Source: Moraxella cuniculi DSM 21768
Lineage (GTDB): Bacteria; Pseudomonadota; Gammaproteobacteria; Pseudomonadales; Moraxellaceae
Direction: 5' to 3'
Assembly (NCBI RefSeq): GCF_900156515.1
Contig: NZ_FTNU01000003.1
Coordinates: 62,001-126,000 of the forward strand
DNA: 64,000 nucleotides
The position numbers and the translations under genes are program-made. This document shows, piece after piece, positions 58,229-64,000 of this stretch (position 1 is its first letter; each line of letters begins with the position of its first letter). The notes beneath the pieces are model-generated. The model did not search any database and was not told where the DNA came from. It saw nothing but the letters and a program-made list of their open reading frames with translations.

Positions 58229-58369
58229 TTAGGCAGTCATTGGCAAAACTTGTGGATTGCCCTTGGCAAGTTTTTTTAATACCGCAGCAATCATCTCGGC
58301 GGTGATTGGTTGTTCTTTGCCTTTTGATACAATGTTCATTTCGGTCATTTGGTGAGTTGGCTGATTCAT
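58229..58369 (-). CDS. Small protein of unknown function
   Basis: 46 residues, starting MNQPTHQMTEMNIVSKGKEQ and ending KLAKGNPQVLPMTA, with a predicted amphipathic helix in the middle (ITAEMIAAVLKKLAKG). GAGGTG lies a few bases before the ATG and a good terminator follows, so it is probably translated as a single-gene unit. It has no membrane segment. Family not recognised. Confidence 0.65.
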   Translation of the reverse strand: MNQPTHQMTEMNIVSKGKEQPITAEMIAAVLKKLAKGNPQVLPMTA

Positions 58370-58623
58370 GGCGACACCTCTAAAAACTATGACATATTGG
58401 CGATTTGCTGAATATATGTCTATATTTATCTTGTTGTGATGTGTGTAGTATAACCCATGCGTACAAATGTAAACAATGCTTTATTGGCGATTTTGCCCAC
58501 TAAAGTGTAAACACTTGTTTCATCTTTGACACATCTTGTCATACTTTGCCAAAAAACGGTCATCATCTCTGATTTGCTATCATCAATACCTTTTCGCTGC
58601 ATTCATCAGCGTACAAACCGCAA

Positions 58624-58657
58624 AAAAAATCCCGCACTTAATCGTACGGGATTTTTT
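58624..58657. terminator. Terminator of suhB
   Basis: An 11-bp stem AAAAAATCCCG/CGGGATTTTTT with a 12-base loop, flanked by A and T runs so it works in either direction; it begins directly after the suhB stop. Confidence 0.9.
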
Positions 58658-58658
58658 A

Positions 58659-59489
58659 TCAGCCCAGTGCATTTTCCCATCTGGGCACAACCAGCTGCAT
58701 TAATGGTTTTAACAGTTTAACATTGCACGCAAACACCGAACCTGTCTGCATGGCGTTTGACGCACCTTGATGATCGACCACCACGCCTCGTGCTTCGCTT
58801 ACAATCAGCTCGCCTGCGGCAATATCCCACGGCTTGATACTCATCTCAAAATAACCATCAAAACGCCCTGCCGCCACATAGCACAAATCCAAAGCCGCCG
58901 AGCCAAAACGACGCACCTGACCGCCATTTTCACAAATCGCTTGTAGGCTGGCAAAGTGCTGTTTGGCAAAGCTAACACGCTCGTTGCCCACCATACGCTC
59001 ATACGGATGACCTGTGGTAAACAGTCCACCTGCGATTGTCTTGCGATCGCTGACTTGCAGACGGCGTTGATTCATGACTGCACCTCGACCACGACTGGCA
59101 GAGAACAGCTCATCTCGCACAGGGTCATAGACCACACCATGCTCGGTAATGCCGTTTTTTTGGACAGCGATTGATACACAAAAATGCGGTACGCCATGGA
59201 CGAAATTTTGTGTGCCATCCAGCGGATCAATCACCCAGCACCACTCGGCATCGGCACCCTTGCCCTCTTGTAGCCCAAACTCTTCGCCCAGATATGAATG
59301 GTTCGGATAGCTTTCTTGCAAAGTGGCAATGGTCAGCTGCTCGGCATAACGGTCAATTTGCGTAACCAAGCCATCCAAGCCCTTTGATTCAACTGCCAAA
59401 TCTAGGCGGTGGCGATTTAGATGTGCCCGCAAAATTTCATGACCTACTTTTTTGGCCGCATTTGCCGCCATCACAACCATCGGTTCCAT
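58659..59489 (-). CDS. suhB: Inositol-1-monophosphatase family protein SuhB
   Basis: Mg-dependent phosphatase; in E. coli SuhB is also part of the rRNA antitermination complex with the Nus factors. It has 276 residues from the ATG at 59489 (MEPMVVMAANAAKKVGHEIL), with AGG just upstream; the frame extends 17 codons further. Metal motifs are LGEEFG (Glu), WVIDPLDGTQNFVHG (about 83-97) and PWDIAAGELIVSEARG. It lies next to dxs on the same strand. Confidence 0.95.
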   Translation of the reverse strand: MEPMVVMAANAAKKVGHEILRAHLNRHRLDLAVESKGLDGLVTQIDRYAEQLTIATLQESYPNHSYLGEEFGLQEGKGADAEWCWVIDPLDGTQNFVHGVPHFCVSIAVQKNGITEHGVVYDPVRDELFSASRGRGAVMNQRRLQVSDRKTIAGGLFTTGHPYERMVGNERVSFAKQHFASLQAICENGGQVRRFGSAALDLCYVAAGRFDGYFEMSIKPWDIAAGELIVSEARGVVVDHQGASNAMQTGSVFACNVKLLKPLMQLVVPRWENALG

Positions 59490-59631
59490 AGAGTACCTGC
59501 TTGTTAATTTGTTAAAAGATTTAAAACAGTTTATTTGCACTCATCATGCAAAAATTTTATTATACGCCAAAAGCCACAAAAAACCAATCCTTTGCCCAAT
59601 CAATGCTTAATTTGCGATAAGCAAGGACAGT

Positions 59632-61749
59632 CTACCGACCAACGAACTGGCTTAGAGCATGATAAATACCCGCCTCGTCAAGACCGCAATACGCCAGCTG
59701 CTCGGCATGGCTTGCATGATGGATAAATTCATCAGCAATGCCCAAATTAATGATCTTGGGCTGCTGCATCAAGGCAGTTGTGATGATAAATTCATTCACC
59801 GCACTGCCTGCACCACCTGCAATCTGATGCTCTTCAATGGTAGCAATATGCGTAACGCCCTGTGCCAACAAATCGCTGATTAATGCCTTATCCAGTGGTT
59901 TTACCCATCGCATATCAACCACAACACAAGCAATGTGCTGCGTCTGGTACAGTCTTTTGGCAGCCTTTAGTGCATCAGCAAGTCGCGTACCAAATGCCAA
60001 CACGGCAAGTTTTGGCTGATTATTAGCCACATTATCAGACTCATCAAATGACTGCCAGACAATATTTGCCTTGCCTATCGGATAATGCTCATCATCAAGC
60101 CCAACCGAGCAACCAACCCCCTCTCCTCGTGGATAGCGTACCGCCGCCACCCCTCGATGGCGATAGCAGCTGTTAAGCAGCTGATGGCATTCATGTTCAT
60201 CGCTTGGCGTGGCAATGATGATATTCGGCACACAACGCAAATATGTCAAATCAAAAACCCCTGCGTGTGTCGCTCCGTCCTCACCGACCAACCCAGCTCT
60301 ATCAATGGCAAAAGTTACATCAAGATTTTGTAATGCCACATCGTGAATCAGCTGGTCATAGCCACGCTGTAGAAATGTTGAATAAATCGCTACCACAGGC
60401 TTGATTTTCTCAGAAGTTGCCATGCCTGCCGCCAGCGTTACAGCGTGCTGCTCGGCAATCGCCACATCAAAAAACCGCTCAGGATAGCAAGCTGCATACT
60501 CAACCATGCCAGAACCTTCTGCCATCGCAGGGGTGATGGCAACCAACGCCTTGTCATGCTTGGCAGTGTGCAATAGCCATTCGCCAAAAATTTGCGAGTA
60601 TTTTTTGGCGGCAGGTCTAGCTGGGGAATCGGTGGCTGGTTGCTTGTCGGTGGTTTTTGGCAATTTACCAATGGCGTGATAGCCGATCGGATCTGCCTCT
60701 GCTGGCAAAAACCCCTTGCCCTTGACTGTATGCACATGCACCAGCACCGCCCCTTGTAACTGCTTGGCTCGCTCTAGCACGCTGATAAGTTTTGGCAAAT
60801 CATGCCCATCAAATGGCCCAAGATAAGTAAAACCAATCGCCTTGAACAAATTATCCGCAAACAGCTTATCACCGATTTTTTCGGCAATTTTGTCAGGCAG
60901 TGGTGATAATGGCACGCCATGCAACAGCTCGCTGATTTTTTCGCCAATTTTGCTTGGCAGACGATTCGAGACATTTTCAAACGCACCATTTGCCATCTGT
61001 AGATAATGCCGAATGCGGCGATCATCTGCCGAAATATCTCGCTTGACCATCAAGATATTGCCATTTTTATCAATATCCATCGCCAAGCCTCGCTGCCACA
61101 GCTTGGCAAGATGGCGAGAAAAACCGCCAATCGCTGCAGAAATAGACATATCATTATCATTTAGCACCACCAACAAATCGGCATTTTGTTGTACAGCATC
61201 ATTCATCGCCTCAAACGCCATACCGCCTGTCATGGCACCATCACCAATGACCGCTGCCACTTTCCGCTCTTCGCCCAATAATCGTGCCGCCAAGCTCATG
61301 CCCAAGGCAGCCGAAATCGAAGTTGATGAATGCCCCACGCCAAAAGTGTCATATTCGCTCTCATGCCGCTCAGGAAATGCCGTCAAGCCATCTTTGGCAC
61401 GAATGCTAGGCAGGCGTTCGCGGCGACCTGTCAAAACCTTGTGGGCATAGGCCTGATGACCCACATCCCACACCAGCAAATCTTGTGGTGTATTCAGCAC
61501 AGTATGCAGTGCAATGGTCAGCTCAACCACGCCAAGATTTGCCCCAAAATGCCCACCGCTGACACCTGTTGAATACAGCAAATAAGCTCGCAGCTCATCG
61601 GCAAGTTGCACCAGCTCATCAACGCTTAGCGTCTTTAGGACAGCAGGGCTGTCAATGGTATCCAAAATCGGCGTATCGGGACGGGTTGCCAAAATCTGAT
61701 CAAAAACTTTGGCTTGGCGACTAAGATGAATGGTGGCTGAATCCGACAT
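59632..61749 (-). CDS. dxs: 1-deoxy-D-xylulose-5-phosphate synthase
   Basis: TPP enzyme joining pyruvate and glyceraldehyde 3-phosphate for isoprenoids, thiamine and vitamin B6. It has 705 residues, longer than the usual 620-640. The TPP motif is IGDGAMTGGMAFEAMND, then LNDNDMSISAAIGG; the C-terminal half has AIAEQHAVTLAAGMA and DRAGLVGEDGATHAGVFDL. The extra length is mostly an insertion at about 220-300, containing two similar segments LPSKIGEKISELL and LPDKIAEKIGDKLF. It supplies the substrate of PdxJ. Confidence 0.96.
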   Translation of the reverse strand: MSDSATIHLSRQAKVFDQILATRPDTPILDTIDSPAVLKTLSVDELVQLADELRAYLLYSTGVSGGHFGANLGVVELTIALHTVLNTPQDLLVWDVGHQAYAHKVLTGRRERLPSIRAKDGLTAFPERHESEYDTFGVGHSSTSISAALGMSLAARLLGEERKVAAVIGDGAMTGGMAFEAMNDAVQQNADLLVVLNDNDMSISAAIGGFSRHLAKLWQRGLAMDIDKNGNILMVKRDISADDRRIRHYLQMANGAFENVSNRLPSKIGEKISELLHGVPLSPLPDKIAEKIGDKLFADNLFKAIGFTYLGPFDGHDLPKLISVLERAKQLQGAVLVHVHTVKGKGFLPAEADPIGYHAIGKLPKTTDKQPATDSPARPAAKKYSQIFGEWLLHTAKHDKALVAITPAMAEGSGMVEYAACYPERFFDVAIAEQHAVTLAAGMATSEKIKPVVAIYSTFLQRGYDQLIHDVALQNLDVTFAIDRAGLVGEDGATHAGVFDLTYLRCVPNIIIATPSDEHECHQLLNSCYRHRGVAAVRYPRGEGVGCSVGLDDEHYPIGKANIVWQSFDESDNVANNQPKLAVLAFGTRLADALKAAKRLYQTQHIACVVVDMRWVKPLDKALISDLLAQGVTHIATIEEHQIAGGAGSAVNEFIITTALMQQPKIINLGIADEFIHHASHAEQLAYCGLDEAGIYHALSQFVGR

Positions 61750-61835
61750 GGTTAATTTTTTCCGAATTTATGGCTAAATGCAACAACTTCAGCATTGTTA
61801 TCAATTGGCAGTTCATCATCAAATAAAAATATGGC

Positions 61836-61844
61836 ATAATAGCA
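61836..61844 (-). promoter_or_regulatory. Possible extended -10 for dxs
   Basis: On the minus strand TGCTATTAT, about 86 bases before the dxs ATG. No matching -35 box is clear. Confidence 0.4.
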
Positions 61845-62017
61845 CTTTTAACCGCCAGTGCGTGTAGCAGCAAGTATGTGCTGTGGCAATATGTAAGCTA
61901 TTTTACAAGATAGCCTGTGTTTTTGCTAGAAAAAACCGCCATTTCGTGATTTTTTTGACAAATTGCAACAAAGCATAAAAAATCATTGCATTTGCCACAC
62001 AAAATAAGGGGTAAACT

Positions 62018-62632
62018 TTGTATCAATTCATCACCAAAGCCAAATTACCGACCATTCATGGTGAGTTTGACATTCATGCCTTTGAGAGTGAATCAGGGCA
62101 AGAGCATATCATGCTAACAACAGGTCTACCAACCGACCAAGACATCTTACCGCTGATTCGCATTCATTCAGAATGCCTAACAGGCGATGCCTTTGGTTCG
62201 TTAAAATGCGACTGCGGCCCCCAGCTAAATCATGCCATGCAACAAATCATTGCACATGGCTGCGGTGCTATCTTATATTTACGCCAAGAAGGTCGTGGCA
62301 TCGGACTGGTGAATAAAATCCGTGCCTACGCCCTACAAGACCAAGGTCATGATACGCTTGAGGCAAATCTCATGCTGGGGCTGCCTGCGGACGCTCGCAG
62401 CTATGAAATGTGCGAAATCATGCTAAAATCCGTTGGCATCAACAAAGCCAAACTGCTGACCAACAACCCAAATAAAGTGCAAGGCTTGCAAGACCTAGGC
62501 ATACAAATTGTCGAACGAGTGCCGCTGATTGTTGGGGTAAATCCGCACAACGAATCTTATCTGGGCATTAAAGGCAAAAAAATGGCTCATTTTATTGACA
62601 GTGCGGATTTAAACCAAAGCAATATTAAGTAG
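62018..62632 (+). CDS. ribA: GTP cyclohydrolase II
   Basis: First step of riboflavin synthesis, opening GTP. It has 204 residues. The start is TTG at 62018, with AAGGGG six to seven bases upstream and the family pattern (KAKLPTIHGEF) right after it. The zinc cysteines are in SECLTGDAFGSLKCDCGPQL (about 50-64), followed by LRQEGRGIGLVNKIRAYALQ (catalytic) and LLTNNPNKVQGLQ. The 268-base region upstream does not show the FMN riboswitch core. It is a stand-alone RibA, not fused to RibB. Confidence 0.95.
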   Translation: MYQFITKAKLPTIHGEFDIHAFESESGQEHIMLTTGLPTDQDILPLIRIHSECLTGDAFGSLKCDCGPQLNHAMQQIIAHGCGAILYLRQEGRGIGLVNKIRAYALQDQGHDTLEANLMLGLPADARSYEMCEIMLKSVGINKAKLLTNNPNKVQGLQDLGIQIVERVPLIVGVNPHNESYLGIKGKKMAHFIDSADLNQSNIK

Positions 62633-62715
62633 ATATTTTTAATAATTAATGAAAAATATCATATAATTAATCCACTTTTTAATCCACAACCCTTAACCGT
62701 TCATCGGTGGCAATC

Positions 62716-63666
62716 ATGCAAAACAACATTCAAGCAGTCAAACAGTTCTTACTTGGCTTACAACAAACCATCATCGACTCACTGGAGCAACAAGAACGCT
62801 TGGGAGGTGTTGATGGCTCAAGCGATAGCAAGTTTGTCATTGATGTCTGGCAACGAGATGAAGGCGGTGGCGGTCGTTCGGCAGTTCTGTCAGGCGGTCA
62901 GGTTATCGAAAAAGCAGGGGTAATGTTTAGCCACATTCATATCTCGCAACTGCCAGCCTCTGCCACATTACGCCACCCAAAACTGGCAGGCTCGACAGCA
63001 CAAGCATTGGGCGTATCGCTGGTTGTTCACCCCAAAAACCCCCATGTGCCTACCAGCCATGCCAATGTTCGTCTGTTTGTTGCCACGCCCAATGATGGCA
63101 GTGAGGCGATTTGGTGGTTTGGCGGTGGTTTTGATCTTACGCCATTTTACCCAAACCTATCGGATGTTAAACACTGGCACCAAGTCGCCCACGAGCTTTG
63201 CCAGCCGTTTGGCGATGATGTCTATCAGCAGTACAAAGCATGGTGCGATGATTATTTTTATCTGCCGCACCGTGGTGAGTGTCGTGGCGTGGGCGGTCTG
63301 TTTTATGATGATGTCAATACTGACAGCACAGGCTGGGATTTTGCCAAATGCTTTGCTTTTATGCAGGCAGTAGGTCAAGGTTATCTTGATGGCATCGTGC
63401 CGATTTTTGAGCAGAATAAACACAAAAGCTACAACGAGCAACAACGACAATTTCAGCTGTATCGGCGAGGTCGTTATGTTGAGTATAATCTGGTCTATGA
63501 TCGTGGCACGCTGTTTGGACTCCAGTCAAACGGTCGCACCGAATCAATTCTGGTCTCCATGCCGCCGCTGGCAGCGTGGGAATATTGCTATACGCCAGCA
63601 ACTGGCACGCCAGAATTTGAACTGACCGATTTTTATCTCAAGCCAAAAGATTGGCTGGCATTATAA
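62716..63666 (+). CDS. hemF: Oxygen-dependent coproporphyrinogen III oxidase
   Basis: Oxidative decarboxylation of coproporphyrinogen III in haem synthesis, requiring oxygen. It has 316 residues from the ATG at 62716 (GGTGG six bases upstream); a GTG three codons upstream is in frame. Signatures are [59 protein letters not shown], and the C-terminal [19 protein letters not shown]. It lies 83 bases after ribA on the same strand. Confidence 0.97.
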   Translation: MQNNIQAVKQFLLGLQQTIIDSLEQQERLGGVDGSSDSKFVIDVWQRDEGGGGRSAVLSGGQVIEKAGVMFSHIHISQLPASATLRHPKLAGSTAQALGVSLVVHPKNPHVPTSHANVRLFVATPNDGSEAIWWFGGGFDLTPFYPNLSDVKHWHQVAHELCQPFGDDVYQQYKAWCDDYFYLPHRGECRGVGGLFYDDVNTDSTGWDFAKCFAFMQAVGQGYLDGIVPIFEQNKHKSYNEQQRQFQLYRRGRYVEYNLVYDRGTLFGLQSNGRTESILVSMPPLAAWEYCYTPATGTPEFELTDFYLKPKDWLAL

Positions 63667-63789
63667 TCATCTTTTGCCCAGCTGGCATTTTGTTGCAAAT
63701 CGTTACCAAAATTGTAAAATTTTATGAACAGTTAACAAAATATCAGTATTTTGCGATGATTTTTTGCTAAAATAAAATGGCACCACTGC

Positions 63790-63848
63790 AATTTGGCGGC
63801 GTAATGTTGCCACTGGCATAGCCCTCCGTCCAATTGCCGTGCCAAATT
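63790..63848 (+). promoter_or_regulatory. Possible structured 5' leader of the last lipoprotein gene
   Basis: AATTTGGC (63790-63797) pairs perfectly with GCCAAATT (63841-63848), enclosing GC-rich pieces (GGCGGC, GCCACTGGC, TTGCCGT) that can pair further. It lies between an extended -10 (TGCTAAAAT, about 63767-63775) and the start codon at 63871. It could be a regulatory RNA or a simple stabilising hairpin. Confidence 0.35.
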
Positions 63849-63870
63849 AGCCACCTAACAGGAAGCCATT

Positions 63871-64000
63871 ATGTCAAAATACACTCTATCCGCCTTAGTA
63901 CTGGCGACTTTATTCGCTGGCAGCCTTGGTTTGACAGCTTGTAGTAGCAATGCCGAAAAAACTGCCAATGCCACAAATTCACAGCTTGATGATCGTGCCA
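63871..64000 (+). CDS. Lipoprotein, N-terminal part (cut by window edge)
   Basis: The first 43 codons only. AGGAAGCC precedes the ATG. The signal peptide MSKYTLSALVLATLFAGSLG ends in the lipobox LTAC, so the Cys is at about 24. The mature part starts CSSNAEKTANATNSQLDDRA. The family cannot be named from this piece. Confidence 0.8.
   Translation, partial: MSKYTLSALVLATLFAGSLGLTACSSNAEKTANATNSQLDDRA

Noticed and set aside
61845..62017. FMN riboswitch upstream of ribA
   Set aside because: The conserved core sequences of the RFN element are not present, and only weak 5-bp hairpins are seen.

Overview
The window is a bacterial chromosome segment from a gammaproteobacterium, most likely the genus Moraxella (Moraxellaceae). 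The evidence is the moderately low GC, the tRNA(Thr-Tyr-Gly-Thr)/tuf/tRNA-Trp/secE/nusG/rplKAJL/rpoB order, the dapA/lipoprotein/purC and lepA-lepB-rnc-era-recO-pdxJ blocks, and an OmpA-type protein with a proline hinge and a calcium-binding-type repeat, as in Moraxella OMP CD. The species call is inference. No rRNA, IS element, prophage or CRISPR array was seen.

Region 1 (1-12033, minus strand) is the transcription/translation block: tRNA-Thr(UGU), Tyr(GUA), Gly(UCC), Thr(GGU), then rtcB and a small basic ORF, then tuf copy 1, tRNA-Trp, secE, nusG, rplK, rplA, rplJ, rplL and the 5' part of rpoB. The rtcB unit splits the usual tRNA-tuf neighbourhood and has an unusual leader. trpE lies upstream of the tRNA operon.

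Region 2 (12331-24668) holds a NIF3-like protein, purC, a minimal BamC-like lipoprotein, dapA, tmk, mltG, a decayed MFS transporter wedged between mltG and pabC, pabC, aroE, two small ORFs (one a distinctive acidic two-cysteine peptide), an acyl-CoA dehydrogenase and trxB.

Region 3 (24928-31541, minus) is the str operon rpsL-rpsG-fusA-tuf copy 2, followed upstream by a long coiled-coil EcsC-family protein. The two tuf genes differ at one base, including their terminators.

Region 4 (31815-46960) is housekeeping: fabB, pabB, an M24 aminopeptidase P, lnt, secA, hemL, yjdM, ygfZ, corC and ycgN, with small membrane proteins and lipoproteins between. With trpE and pabC, the window covers several chorismate branches (AroE upstream; TrpE, PabB and PabC downstream).

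Region 5 (46964-64000) holds mscL, typA, the OmpA-like porin, the lepA-lepB-rnc-era-recO-pdxJ block, a CAU tRNA that looks like the lysidine-type tRNA-Ile, a 46-residue ORF, suhB, dxs with an internal insertion, ribA, hemF and the start of a lipoprotein gene cut by the window edge.

Most of the window is ordinary core genome. The points worth a second look are the rtcB leader and its placement, the acidic CxxxxC peptide gene at 21047-21190, the minimal BamC, the EcsC fusion, the DXS insertion, and the tuf gene-conversion tract. I did not find a convincing multi-gene undescribed system.
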